Of a DNA stretch of 30,010 nucleotides, positions 9,701-17,586 are shown piece by piece. Below the pieces are notes generated by a model. That model was not told where the DNA came from. It saw only the letters and a list, made by a program, of their open reading frames with translations, and did not search any database. The stretch is taken from the IMG/VR virus record IMGVR_UViG_3300029908_000831, positions 1 to 30,010 of that record; one strand, 5' to 3'. Position 1 is the stretch's first letter. Each line of letters begins with the position of its first letter. Origin of the DNA: a virus. The translations under genes and the position numbers were made by a program.

Positions 9701-10375
9701 GGCAAACCCGCTAATCGCAAATGCAAAACCGGCGTAGTTGTTAGACGCACCGCTGGTGTAGGGACTCGTGCCCCCGGTGAAGGTTCCTGTGTATGTGGTG
9801 CTGCCGCCTGATGCTGTGGTGCATGACGTGACGGCGAATGTGCCAATGCTGGCGGGGTTGACCGAGTATTCCCCCGCTGTCAGTGTCGTTCCATAGGGCA
9901 CCAGGATCAGTGGGGAGTAGTTTGTGCCGCCTAAGACGGTCGCAGCCGGGGCACCGTAGTCCGTGTAGCTGCCACTGTACGTCGTGGCGATCCCCACCCC
10001 ATTGTCGGCGAGCAGAGTAGTCGCATACGCTGGCGTATAAACCGAGTATGCCAGCGTAATCGAGTCGCTGCCATATTCATTAGCAAGCCAGGTTTGCCCC
10101 GCCCAAACATTGCCAATGGCCGTTACTGGTCCTGCACAGAGAGCGGTAATAACGTCGGCGGTGTACAGATACTCGTTGTCGCCTTTGCCCCCACCCTTGC
10201 CTCCGCCGCCACTATTGCTCTGCGCCTCGGTGGAGTTCAGCCCATCCAGCCAGATGAGGGATTGCTGTATTTTCTGACAACCAAGGACGACAGGGATGGC
10301 ATACCCCTGCTTGCTTTGGGAGATCCGTACCCCATTGAGTTTGGTGGGGAGATTACTACTGCCAAAGATGCTCAT
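6716..10375 (-). CDS. J-like tail tip (host specificity) protein with C-terminal Hint domain
   Basis: This is a 1219-residue protein. The N terminus (LNGVRISQSKQGYAIPVVLG, then a Gly/Lys linker GGGGKGGGKG at 57-65 and EYLYTADVITALCAGPV) is typical of the tail tip fibre or baseplate hub proteins that end the tail module of lambda-like and GTA-like phages. Residues about 179-263 look like an inserted beta-sandwich module rich in Thr, Ser, Gly and Asn. Central segments (WLEAGMCAAFMSEGMMKLVPYGD, in parts) fit the conserved hub region. After a poly-glycine stretch comes a ~115-residue Hint domain: Cys1100, VGD at 1122-1124, a block-B-like HKNSPCESV region, and the C-terminal pair HN at 1213-1214 followed only by MMMVS. 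The gene lies 2 bases after the NlpC/P60 gene. It would bind the host surface at the tail tip. The Hint domain predicts self-processing. Both assignments are from motifs, not from search. Confidence 0.85.
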   Translation of the reverse strand: MSIFGSSNLPTKLNGVRISQSKQGYAIPVVLGCQKIQQSLIWLDGLNSTEAQSNSGGGGKGGGKGDNEYLYTADVITALCAGPVTAIGNVWAGQTWLANEYGSDSITLAYSVYTPAYATTLLADNGVGIATTYSGSYTDYGAPAATVLGGTNYSPLILVPYGTTLTAGEYSVNPASIGTFAVTSCTTASGGSTTYTGTFTGGTSPYTSGASNNYAGFAFAISGFANAANNGSFTCSASTATSITVNNAAGVAQTATASAASVGNTYHFAASNIGKTLEVSYQYQLTQFMAQETDLITSSHAIYPGGNNGPQIDFGVAYYNNGNSLDGKALTAVSGTPTLAGTYSFTSNNSSAPEYQFASGDIGNEVLITWSYQNLNAVASPAPTTLNFELFEGTQGQSAAEYLYSGEAMGYTGIAYLLFAPMSLGTDAEIQDNVFEVLTGGYSYGGGIVDCNPVTCIQAVLTNPMWGLGSGQVPFPVSTIDNGASGTWGAPATAGTQSANSTAWNWFAAQNYFISPVIDSQDSAASTMSKWLEAGMCAAFMSEGMMKLVPYGDTSAAGNGCTWIAPTESIVSLDDTCFIAKDGEDPVKIERSAWQDANNKVQVQFKNRSNQYADEIVQESDQGAINRYGLRLEDPQDWDFITTLPTATFAASMRVKRSVNIRNTYTFSVPYNYSYLEPMDIINITTSSLWAVNSNNISLGIITLPVRITKVVDDPKDGLEIACEDYLWGVHQPSIYNKEISTGTALLNSYSQPGNSEVVMFEATSRLTQYQGNQIWIGAAGQSRDWGSCNVWVSQDGTKYLQVGTISTPARLGTLAAAMVTGPDPDTVQNLVIELIDNSAPLESATELDANSNNTMCFVDGEIISYSTCALTGNNTFTMSGYLRRGQMGSTIGAHAMGALFMRLDSAVLKYTYDPTWAGQTLYFKFQSVNWAGNCAQDLSTLTAVAFTVPGLNPGTVSASTGLIEQGALVGNGTSTLLNGQGSIIPNQNVVYTTSCSPSTVGMAVSAQSLLRADGSTQTVNASSLSYTGLTSSTTYCLYPYIPVASGNLMAANSNPPPTVANATMALQAAADGCISLGAVTITTSASGGGTGGGGGGGGCPESQELVCVQGKGKIAADDAVVGDYILGHSFSTGEDVYRRVIHIRKETCHAWRVIDGHKNSPCESVYYNSQWMPAFMVPGATFNGDKGTKVLLTVEAGADNDHNYYIGDLLIHNMMMVS

Positions 10376-10377
10376 GT

Positions 10378-10836
10378 TTAGCTTTCCCGGTCGTCATTAA
10401 GCGTGAATATCTTGCGTGTTACGCCGTGTAATTTAGGGTGGGTGTCGGCGTTTGCAAGCCTCACACCACCGTGTGCCAGGGCATGGACGACGGTCGGCCA
10501 CTCGATTACTATTCCGCCATGAGCATAAGCATGACCAAGCTTAAACAACACGACATCACCGGGCTTGACTTCACTCTCCGGGATTTCGTGGGTGAATCTC
10601 TCTACGATGCCAAAGTAAGTTTTATCGGGTTTATGCTGAGCAACTTGCAAACTGTAGTCCATCGCTATATTGAGGTTGCCTTGCGGAATGAGGTCGCAAG
10701 CCTGAAATACGGCTTTGAGTAGCATCCCGCAATCCACGCCACCTTTGGAGCCTTTTATCTGAGCCCAACCGCGATAGGGGGTGCCGATCCACGTCTTGGC
10801 TTCCGCTACTACTGCTTGTCTCTCTTGATCTGTCAT
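10378..10836 (-). CDS. NlpC/P60 family tail-associated peptidoglycan hydrolase
   Basis: This 152-residue protein shows the NlpC/P60 cysteine peptidase core. The early WIGTPYR and GVDCGML place the nucleophile at Cys36; KPGDVVLF precedes AHGGIVI with the catalytic His106; His118 in VVHAL is a candidate third residue. This family cleaves peptide cross-links in bacterial cell walls. Between a DUF2163 hub gene and the tail tip gene it corresponds to lambda gpK or GTA gene 14, so it most likely acts at the tail tip to open the wall for DNA entry. The length is normal for a stand-alone catalytic domain. It starts 3 bases after the preceding stop and ends 2 bases before the tail tip start, so all three are co-translated. 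Confidence 0.9.
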   Translation of the reverse strand: MTDQERQAVVAEAKTWIGTPYRGWAQIKGSKGGVDCGMLLKAVFQACDLIPQGNLNIAMDYSLQVAQHKPDKTYFGIVERFTHEIPESEVKPGDVVLFKLGHAYAHGGIVIEWPTVVHALAHGGVRLANADTHPKLHGVTRKIFTLNDDRES

Positions 10837-10838
10837 GG

Positions 10839-11774
10839 TTACACCGCGTCTGTGCTTGGTGGGGTAAACGGCGTTCCACCAAAGTTGATTAGGTTATTGG
10901 TTGATACTCCTGAGATTTGAACAACGGATGAGCACATGGACATTGTTTTGCTGCAACCTTTGATGACGCTGAATGTATCCCCGGCTGCGACCGGCATAAT
11001 CCACGGGGCATTTAGTTCTAAGTAACCTGAGGTATCGTGCAATTTGACTGATTGACTCAACCCGTCGTTGGCACCGCTGGTACATCTCACAACGCCCTGC
11101 GTGTAGTAGCCCGCAGCTTGGGAGAAGGCTGTCGCTGGAACGAGGGTGTATTGTGTGCTGGCTGACGCTGCTGTAAATGCCACGGTGTAGTTGGCTGCGG
11201 TAAGGGTGCAGTTGGAATCACAAAATGACCATGGGCAACCGGCCTGAAACAGCCGGGTGGGTATTTTCATATTCAGCAGATACATCGGGTCTGAGCATTC
11301 AAACTCGACATGGACGCGATTGATGTCACTGATTTTGGTAACGGTGCCGACGAATTTGGTTTCCAGACCAGCAGATACATTGCCGTAGTTTCCCAATGGC
11401 ATATATGCCGTAAGCACTGTAACCGTGGCAGCATCAAATAGGCCTTGCAGGGCGGCATTCAGGAGTCCAATCGTAGTGCCGGGGTATACAGTTGTTTGCT
11501 GAGACACGCAAGTCAGAGCCATGGTGTTTGCGTTCAAGTTGAACCCTGCTTCGCTCGTGATAGCACCACGGCTCCATCTGCCATATTGAGAGGAAGAGAA
11601 TGTAGTCGTCGCACCAGCCCAGCCGCCAGTGCCTGACGGGACAGTTATGTTCTGCGGCCCTTCGCATAGATAGACTTGTGTACCTGTTGGCAATGTGAGA
11701 GTAAAGAGATCGGACTTGAGGCAGTTTGGGTTAGTTTGCAAGAATGTAATTAGGGAGGTTGGCATTCGTTTCAT
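10839..11774 (-). CDS. DUF2163/BR0599-type tail hub protein with likely iron-sulfur cysteines
   Basis: This 311-residue protein matches the DUF2163 plus phage BR0599 arrangement found as the GTA gene 13 product. The C-terminal half has CPWSFCDSNC (Cys180, Cys185, Cys189) and GCSKTMSMC (Cys274, Cys281), followed by the family ending NLINFGGTPF. In lambda gpL and GTA hub proteins, cysteines in this region bind a 4Fe-4S cluster; that is established for those relatives and inferred here. The N-terminal half is beta-rich. Its role is to link the distal tail ring to the tail tip. The start ATG at 11774 has a second ATG three codons on. It follows a 124-base gap after the beta-helix gene and precedes the NlpC/P60 gene by 3 bases. 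Confidence 0.85.
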   Translation of the reverse strand: MKRMPTSLITFLQTNPNCLKSDLFTLTLPTGTQVYLCEGPQNITVPSGTGGWAGATTTFSSSQYGRWSRGAITSEAGFNLNANTMALTCVSQQTTVYPGTTIGLLNAALQGLFDAATVTVLTAYMPLGNYGNVSAGLETKFVGTVTKISDINRVHVEFECSDPMYLLNMKIPTRLFQAGCPWSFCDSNCTLTAANYTVAFTAASASTQYTLVPATAFSQAAGYYTQGVVRCTSGANDGLSQSVKLHDTSGYLELNAPWIMPVAAGDTFSVIKGCSKTMSMCSSVVQISGVSTNNLINFGGTPFTPPSTDAV

Positions 11775-11825
11775 TAGTTACCTTCTATACTGCCTTTGCA
11801 GCTTTAATAGCTCTCGTACATAGCG

Positions 11826-11839
11826 CCCAGCGTCCTGGG
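11826..11839 (-). other. Short hairpin in the gap before the hub gene
   Basis: The gap 11775-11898 separates the beta-helix gene from the DUF2163 gene and is the longest gap inside the tail module. It contains a 5-bp perfect stem with a 4-base loop (CCCAG CGTC CTGGG on the plus strand). No T-run follows on the transcribed strand, so it is not a clear terminator. I see no convincing promoter in this gap. Confidence 0.35.
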
Positions 11840-11898
11840 GGTACTGCCTTACTCGCTGTTCTCATCCGCGTAAAAGAGTATTGGGCAACAAAGTAGTT

Positions 11899-14232
11899 TT
11901 AATTCGGATTCCCAATGACAAGCACTTGCCACGTGAGCGAGTTTGTCGCGGCGGCGGTCACTACGGCATTATTGCTGGATACGGCGCAGTAGACGCCGGT
12001 TGTGTTGTTAGTAGTCGCTTGCACAAAGCAGAGCGGCGTACTGCTGTAGCTATGCTGGAGAGATACCGTGCAGGTGGACGTGCTGGACATGGAACACTTT
12101 CCGGCAAAGTCGCCTGTTGCCGCCTGATTAAGATGGTTGGTAACTGCAAGACTGTTGGCGACGGTGGCGCTGCCATTGCTGCTCACAGTAAATGCCGGGG
12201 TGCTATAGTTCGCGCCGCCCTCGTATACGACGAAGCCGCCCGTGCCCGCTGTCGAGTGGTTGTTGATGACGACTGAGGATGTTCCCTGGCTGTCGATCTC
12301 GGTGCCTCCATTCGTGTAGGCAATGAAGGGCGACATGGGAGTGGTAGCGTTGGCGTTGCGAAGTTGGCAACCGGTTAGGCTCTGGCATTCCCACTGCCAC
12401 GTCTCGGTTGAGCCGCTATAGAAATTCAACTGGCCCCACTGCGAGGTATTTCCGCTCGAATCTATGAAGTAGATTTCAGATGGTGTCGTGCCGCCGCTGT
12501 CAATAACCACACCGCCGGTTCCTGAGTTGGCAGAGCCGTTGATTACCACCGCGCCCGTGCCAGCAGAGTTGAGAACGGTCTGATTGTTCGTGCTGCCCGT
12601 GGTTGCGATCTCGGCAACCGCATTCGGCGCAGTGACCTGGTTCGACGCCGTCCACGTCACGGTTGGCTGCGAGGTGTAACTCGCTCCGCCAGCCGTCATC
12701 GTCACGCTTGAAACCGTCCATCCGCCAGAGCAGCTCGAAGCGGCCATGACCGCCGTGCCCGCCGCGCTGCTGCCGCCGCCCCCAGTGAAGACAATGGTCG
12801 GCGGCGTGGACGAGGAGTAGCAGCCGCCATTGTTCAGGATCACGTTTGTTACGACTCCGGCAGTGGGGCTGAGATATTGGCCAACCGAGATACGGTTGAT
12901 GTTGTTGAGCAGGTCCTGCACATACCAGATCTGCTGGCCCGCCGTTCCATCGCTCAAGCCTTCAACCCAGCGATAGCCGTAGTCGGTCTGGTATTCCGTA
13001 ACGCGCCCGCGCTCGTTGCCCAGGCCTATGCCGAGGCGCTGGTGATCGGTGACCGTCGCATCCTGCTGGCTCCCGTACCAGTCGCCCTTTATTCCATTCA
13101 CGGTACGATGAAATGAGTCCCAGAATGAGTTGCGGCTTCCGTTGTCGATCAGGTCACCAGTGAAGAGTGTCCCGCCTGTCGCCACGTAGTTATAGCTTGA
13201 TCCAGAATCGGCCTGATACTGGATCGTAGAGTTCTCGTTACGCAAACCGTTGATGGTGTTGTTAACGGCGTTCGCGCCGAGGTGGACCATAGTCGAGCAA
13301 CCCTCAACGTCGCCACCCGTCCATGTGTTTCCGTCACCGTAGACTACATTGATTCCATAGGTTCCAGCGATGGGATTGCCGCCGCTCGTGGGGCAGACGA
13401 TGTGCGTCTTGACGAAAGTGCTGGCATTAGCGAAGCTGCCAGCTGGACTCGTATTTCCGGTCAGATACCATCCTGTTCCAAAACCGTTCATCACTATGTC
13501 GATGAAAGTTCCGCCCGCGTAGTTTCCGCCGCCATCCAGCGTGATTCCAATTTGGCCGGCACTCTGATTTCCATTCAGATAAAGATTGTCCAGCCGTATT
13601 TCCTGCGTCCGGTAGAAGTACATCGCTTGCGCCGCGCTGCCTGCGCTGGCAGTGTTGATGTTCACGTTCTGCATCCAAAAGCCGTTTGTGTTCGCCGCAT
13701 AGGTGGGATCGCCAATCTGGAAAGCGTTGCCGCTCCCGGTGTAGACCCAGACAGTACCTCCAGCCGCGCCATTGGCGTTCGAGCCGCCCTGGTAGGTGCA
13801 TCCCTCAATGCGGACATTGCGAACGCCAACGGGAACGATAAACTGGTACGCAGACGTGAGCGTTGCGCAGGGAAGGTAGACAAGGACATTCGGGGTTGAC
13901 AGGGTAACGGTTTCGGAAATCGTCAATGCACCCGTGGAACTTCTGCCATCGCAAACGCCGCCATAGGTGGAACTCTGCGCGACTACGCAATTCATCAGCT
14001 TTGCGCCAAAGTCCGCTCCGGGGAATGAGGCGATAGAAGCAACCAGTCCGCCTACTGAAACCGAAACCGAGCCTGATACATTCACGGGATTGGAGTTGTC
14101 ATGCTGCCAAATAACATTCACACTGCCAGATGGAGCGGCTGGAGTGGTATTGGAAAAGTTCACCCCCGGAGTCTGCGCTTGTATTCCAGCCGCGAGTAAT
14201 GCAACACAACAAATAACAAATGCCTTATACAT
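11899..14232 (-). CDS. Secreted parallel beta-helix protein inserted in the tail module
   Basis: This 777-residue protein begins with a clear signal peptide: Lys3, a hydrophobic run FVICCVALLAA, and a cleavage site after GIQA. Residues about 60-400 alternate short beta strands with Asn, Gly and Ser turns (for example GGTVWVYTGSGNAFQIG and IRLDNLYLNG), as in pectate-lyase-like parallel beta-helices used by polysaccharide depolymerases and tail spikes. A middle block (NNGGCYSSSTPPTIVF ... GGASYTSQPTVTW) and two copies of a VVIN...TGGFVV-like repeat follow. The last ~70 residues (CSMSSTSTCTVSLQHSYSS ... WQVLVIGNPN) form a Cys-containing end domain. GGTGG lies about 8 bases before the ATG. The gene separates two normally adjacent tail genes and looks more GC-rich than the tail tip gene. 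It is either a receptor-binding depolymerase or a secreted morphogenetic/conversion protein. I see no catalytic motif. Confidence 0.72.
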   Translation of the reverse strand: MYKAFVICCVALLAAGIQAQTPGVNFSNTTPAAPSGSVNVIWQHDNSNPVNVSGSVSVSVGGLVASIASFPGADFGAKLMNCVVAQSSTYGGVCDGRSSTGALTISETVTLSTPNVLVYLPCATLTSAYQFIVPVGVRNVRIEGCTYQGGSNANGAAGGTVWVYTGSGNAFQIGDPTYAANTNGFWMQNVNINTASAGSAAQAMYFYRTQEIRLDNLYLNGNQSAGQIGITLDGGGNYAGGTFIDIVMNGFGTGWYLTGNTSPAGSFANASTFVKTHIVCPTSGGNPIAGTYGINVVYGDGNTWTGGDVEGCSTMVHLGANAVNNTINGLRNENSTIQYQADSGSSYNYVATGGTLFTGDLIDNGSRNSFWDSFHRTVNGIKGDWYGSQQDATVTDHQRLGIGLGNERGRVTEYQTDYGYRWVEGLSDGTAGQQIWYVQDLLNNINRISVGQYLSPTAGVVTNVILNNGGCYSSSTPPTIVFTGGGGSSAAGTAVMAASSCSGGWTVSSVTMTAGGASYTSQPTVTWTASNQVTAPNAVAEIATTGSTNNQTVLNSAGTGAVVINGSANSGTGGVVIDSGGTTPSEIYFIDSSGNTSQWGQLNFYSGSTETWQWECQSLTGCQLRNANATTPMSPFIAYTNGGTEIDSQGTSSVVINNHSTAGTGGFVVYEGGANYSTPAFTVSSNGSATVANSLAVTNHLNQAATGDFAGKCSMSSTSTCTVSLQHSYSSTPLCFVQATTNNTTGVYCAVSSNNAVVTAAATNSLTWQVLVIGNPN

Positions 14233-14234
14233 AG

Positions 14235-15032
14235 TTAGACCACCATATTGTTAACTTCGATAACACCGAATGTGCTGGTTGATGTGATGCTGCCTATTGT
14301 CGCCACTGGGGGTGCCACGACTGGTGTGACCGTCACAGCACCAGCAACTACCGCCGTAGAGTCATAGACAAATTCAGACGCGAATTTGATACTGCTCATA
14401 TCCCATAAATCCACGCCGTTATTTGAGGTGAAGGTGCGAGTGGCGTCTATCGTGTCTGAGTCGAACCGGCAAGCGAAGTAAAATGCCCCACACCACGACA
14501 GCGTTGCACCAGAAGGTGGAGCAGCGGAAAAGGTTATGAGTCCCGATTGTGACAACGTACAGGATGAAGTAATCGTCCCATTGACGTATATGTTGATGTT
14601 CCCATTTATGCTCTGGATAATGTCCAGTGCCCCCGCGATTCCGCCGATATTTCGAGCAAGCTGAAACACCGTCGAAGTGCCATTTGCAATCGCGGATAAT
14701 GGGGTAATTGAGCCGCTGGTTACGTCCACCATAGTAGAGGTAGTGAGCGGCACATAATTGTCTTGCGGGTCATTGAAAAGAAACAATCCATTCTGACCAC
14801 CGCAAGCCATAAACAAGCCCATGAATCCAGCTACGACGGAAGAGATATAAGACTCATTGCCTTGTATTGCATCCAAGTCATATTCAAAGGCCCATGTGGG
14901 GAATGGCATTAGTCCAACGGATGCGTTACCTCTACCCGCTGCTACCTTTTGCACGACGGTGTTATAAGTAGACGATTTGTGTAACCCCTTAGCCATACTG
15001 AGGGGGAAGTTTGCCATTATGGGGTATGTCAT
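14235..15032 (-). CDS. DUF2460-like distal tail protein
   Basis: This 265-residue protein contains the family-like segment TYNTVVQKVAAGRGNASV followed by PFPTWAFEYDLDAI, then FMACGGQNGLFLFNDP. It corresponds to GTA gene 12 (DUF2460), the ring that joins the tail tube to the hub; this rests on motif style and position. The middle carries a beta-rich segment and the C terminus is Val/Thr/Pro-rich (TVTPVVAPPVATIGS), possibly an added surface module. The ATG at 15032 overlaps the tape measure stop by one base (TAATG), which implies translational coupling. The stop is two bases before the beta-helix gene start. In relatives the next gene would be DUF2163; here the beta-helix gene intervenes. Confidence 0.78.
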   Translation of the reverse strand: MTYPIMANFPLSMAKGLHKSSTYNTVVQKVAAGRGNASVGLMPFPTWAFEYDLDAIQGNESYISSVVAGFMGLFMACGGQNGLFLFNDPQDNYVPLTTSTMVDVTSGSITPLSAIANGTSTVFQLARNIGGIAGALDIIQSINGNINIYVNGTITSSCTLSQSGLITFSAAPPSGATLSWCGAFYFACRFDSDTIDATRTFTSNNGVDLWDMSSIKFASEFVYDSTAVVAGAVTVTPVVAPPVATIGSITSTSTFGVIEVNNMVV

Positions 15033-17575
15033 TATGCTGCCCTTTTATTTTGTTTCCGTAGCTGGGCATTAACGTGCTTAGAGAATGTTGCAGCGTGCTT
15101 CTTTAGCATCTTCTCCACTCCGTCAGAGTCAATAGCCGAGACGTTGGGTGCATAGGTTAGGTTATTGTGGTGGTGAACATCGCCCTTGCCACCCGACCCG
15201 GTGTTAGAAGCAACCTGCTCAGTCAATGCCCTCGATACAACCGTCTCGCCAGGGCTGAGCATGGCTGGCACAGTATCCCCCGTACCGGAGCCGGGAACCA
15301 ATCCGCCCTCAGCGAAGGCTAACGCTGCTGTCATTGCGGCTGTCGCGGCTGCACCAGCGCCCGTATCAATCGGCCATGGTGCGGCTGAGAAACTAGCCAT
15401 CATGTTTGCACCGGCCAGGGATGCGGCTGCAATTTGCTGGGTTTTATCTGCTGCTATCGCTGTTGCGGCGGCTGCTGATGCACTTGCGGTATCCGATGCT
15501 TTCTGCGTGACTTGTGTCGTCTCGTGGTGAATCAGCCTCTGTATGTCGCCCCATAGGGCCTTTTCCACCTTCTTCATTTCCATTTCGATGAACTGCTCTG
15601 CCATTTGTGTGGCGAGCTGCTGCATCGACTTGCCGAAGTTCTTGCCTTCGGTGACCATCTTGGCAAAGTCAGCATTGAACTGGTTTTGCACTTCCTTCAT
15701 CTTTTGCTCTAGGGGTGTGAGGGCATCCTTCTCTTTCTGGATTGCAGCCACGCCCTGCTGTGCCGCCAGTTGCTGGTCGTGCCCCAGCTTGATTTGCAGA
15801 GCGTCAATTTCAGTCAGCAACAGCTTTTGCTGGTTGAGGAAGGCGATGTACTTGGGATCTGTCTTGTCGCCGTGGCTCTCCGCCAGTGCGGCCTGTTCGT
15901 CAAGCTGTATCTTTTTCTGGATTGCGGTAACTTCTAATGCTTCCTCTTTCGCAAGTGCAGCTTCCTTCTCTGAGGTCTCCTGGTTAATGAGCGCAATCTT
16001 TGCATCGTGCGCCTGTTTCCACGACATCGTTTCGTGAGCCACAGCGGAGTTGATAGCCTCTTCTTGCGAGGCAAAGCTCAGCTTGGTTTGCTCGTCCTCA
16101 ACTCTGAAGGCTTCCTTGGCAAACTTTATGCTCTGGTCGGATGCTTCCTTGGCGAACCCTAGCTTCCGCTTAACGGCTTCTTCGTCCAGTGCGGTTTTCT
16201 GCTTGTCCGCGTCCGCTGTTGCTTCCACATCCTTTTTGTCTCTCGCGGCTCTCGCATCCATGAATACGTTGTACAAGGCAGAAACATCGTTAGCGTACTG
16301 TGCTTCCAACTCCCTTTTCTTGGCTAGATCACCGGCTGCGGCCTTAACCTCGGCCTCGTATATCTCTCTTTTACCCTCAAGGGTTTTCTGGGCGAATGTC
16401 ACGGCGTTGGTGTATTCTGCCTGGTCTGCGGCGATGTGTGCTGCTAATTGCTTGTCAACCTGCCCATCGGATGTTGGGTTTGCTTTTGTGGCCGCTGCGA
16501 GGTTAGCCTCAACTTCCGCGTCGGCCACCTTTTTAACCATTGCTGCTTTTTGTTCCAGACCAGCGACTTGGGTTTTAACCAAGCTCACTTGCTCGGCCAT
16601 TGATTTCGTCGCTTCTCCCGTGCGGTCGTTACCTGTCACGACAGCCCTTGTTTGGTTTATAAGAGCGGTAGCCTTTTGCTGGTCCTGTAATGCATCGACC
16701 ACGGCCTGTTGCACAGCAAGGCCGTCTTTGTCTGCACCAATGCCAGCCTCTTTCAGGATGGCGTTGTCTGCTTCAATCCTGTTTAGGTGGTCAGCTACCT
16801 GAACGTGGTTTTGTGTTATGTCAATAATCTCTTGCTGAGCACGTTGAACCTTTAGTGCGGAATCGAGGGTGCCTTTGAGTAAGTCACCAGCACCTTTGGT
16901 ATCACCCTTTGCTATAAGTGCATCGTACTGAGTCTTGAAGTCATTAATAGCGGACTTTGCACCGTCAGAACCTGACTTAAACACTTCCCAAAAACTGTTA
17001 TTCGCCTTGACCTTCGCAAAGATCTGATCTGCTTCCCCACCAAACTTGTCAAATGTATCCATCAACTCTTTGAGTGATTGATGGTCAAGCAGTTCCAGTT
17101 GCTTGTTCAGGGCACCGATGTGATTACCGGCTAGTTCATCGGCTTTAATTCCAGCCTCTATCAGCCTGTCCCCAAGTCCCTGCAATACCATCGTGGACTT
17201 GGTGCCAGCGTCCACTTCAGCGTTGCCCAATTCTCTCGCGGCGGTGGCAGCTTTCTCGTGGGCTTGAACGAGCTTTGACACAACCTCAATGGCAGCTACG
17301 ACGCCGAGGATGGGCAGCATGGCCGTGAATGCAGCCCCAACAGGACCGATGCTGGCAATGAGCGACGTGAGGGCACGGGGCAGGTGTACGCCCGTGGCTT
17401 CCTCTAACAGCATGACCCCCTCACGACCTTCCCGCATCGAGCCGGAGACACGTCCACCGGCAGACTCTGATCTGTCCGCTAGATCATCAAGGTTGCCTTG
17501 CACTTTACCGAGGTCGTCTGAGAACTCAGCGGTTTCAGCCTGGAGTTTTACAGTCAGTTTGCCAATTTCGGCCAC
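15032..17575 (-). CDS. Tail tape measure protein
   Basis: The chosen start is the GTG at 17575 (847 residues). It gives the family-like N terminus AEIGKLTVKLQAETAEF and has GAGG about 8 bases upstream; a GTG at 17614 would add 13 residues that overlap the upstream gene. The protein is largely helical and rich in Ala, Lys, Glu and Gln, with long coiled-coil stretches (about residues 380-630). A hydrophobic segment lies near residues 80-105 (GAAFTAMLPILGVVAAIEVV). The end FAEGGLVPGSGTGDTVPAMLSPGE is typical of tape measure C termini. It sets tail length and helps DNA entry; at roughly 1.5 angstrom per residue it predicts a tail near 125 nm. It follows the chaperone T frame, whose stop it overlaps only if the upstream start is used. 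Confidence 0.93.
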   Translation of the reverse strand: MAEIGKLTVKLQAETAEFSDDLGKVQGNLDDLADRSESAGGRVSGSMREGREGVMLLEEATGVHLPRALTSLIASIGPVGAAFTAMLPILGVVAAIEVVSKLVQAHEKAATAARELGNAEVDAGTKSTMVLQGLGDRLIEAGIKADELAGNHIGALNKQLELLDHQSLKELMDTFDKFGGEADQIFAKVKANNSFWEVFKSGSDGAKSAINDFKTQYDALIAKGDTKGAGDLLKGTLDSALKVQRAQQEIIDITQNHVQVADHLNRIEADNAILKEAGIGADKDGLAVQQAVVDALQDQQKATALINQTRAVVTGNDRTGEATKSMAEQVSLVKTQVAGLEQKAAMVKKVADAEVEANLAAATKANPTSDGQVDKQLAAHIAADQAEYTNAVTFAQKTLEGKREIYEAEVKAAAGDLAKKRELEAQYANDVSALYNVFMDARAARDKKDVEATADADKQKTALDEEAVKRKLGFAKEASDQSIKFAKEAFRVEDEQTKLSFASQEEAINSAVAHETMSWKQAHDAKIALINQETSEKEAALAKEEALEVTAIQKKIQLDEQAALAESHGDKTDPKYIAFLNQQKLLLTEIDALQIKLGHDQQLAAQQGVAAIQKEKDALTPLEQKMKEVQNQFNADFAKMVTEGKNFGKSMQQLATQMAEQFIEMEMKKVEKALWGDIQRLIHHETTQVTQKASDTASASAAAATAIAADKTQQIAAASLAGANMMASFSAAPWPIDTGAGAAATAAMTAALAFAEGGLVPGSGTGDTVPAMLSPGETVVSRALTEQVASNTGSGGKGDVHHHNNLTYAPNVSAIDSDGVEKMLKKHAATFSKHVNAQLRKQNKRAA

Positions 17576-17586
17576 TATATCTACCT

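Noticed and set aside
11785-11865. 26-residue mini-frame in the gap before the DUF2163 gene (starts MRTASKAVPPGRW)
   Set aside because: Too short, no properly spaced ribosome binding site, no recognisable features.
13282-13899. 205-residue plus-strand frame opposite the beta-helix gene
   Set aside because: It lies fully within a well supported minus-strand gene and shows no family features; probably a by-product of the GC-rich composition.
15186-16802. Three long plus-strand open frames (114, 164 and 250 residues) antisense to the tape measure gene
   Set aside because: They are Ser/Ala/Cys-rich mirror translations of a coiled-coil gene, without ribosome binding sites or recognisable domains.
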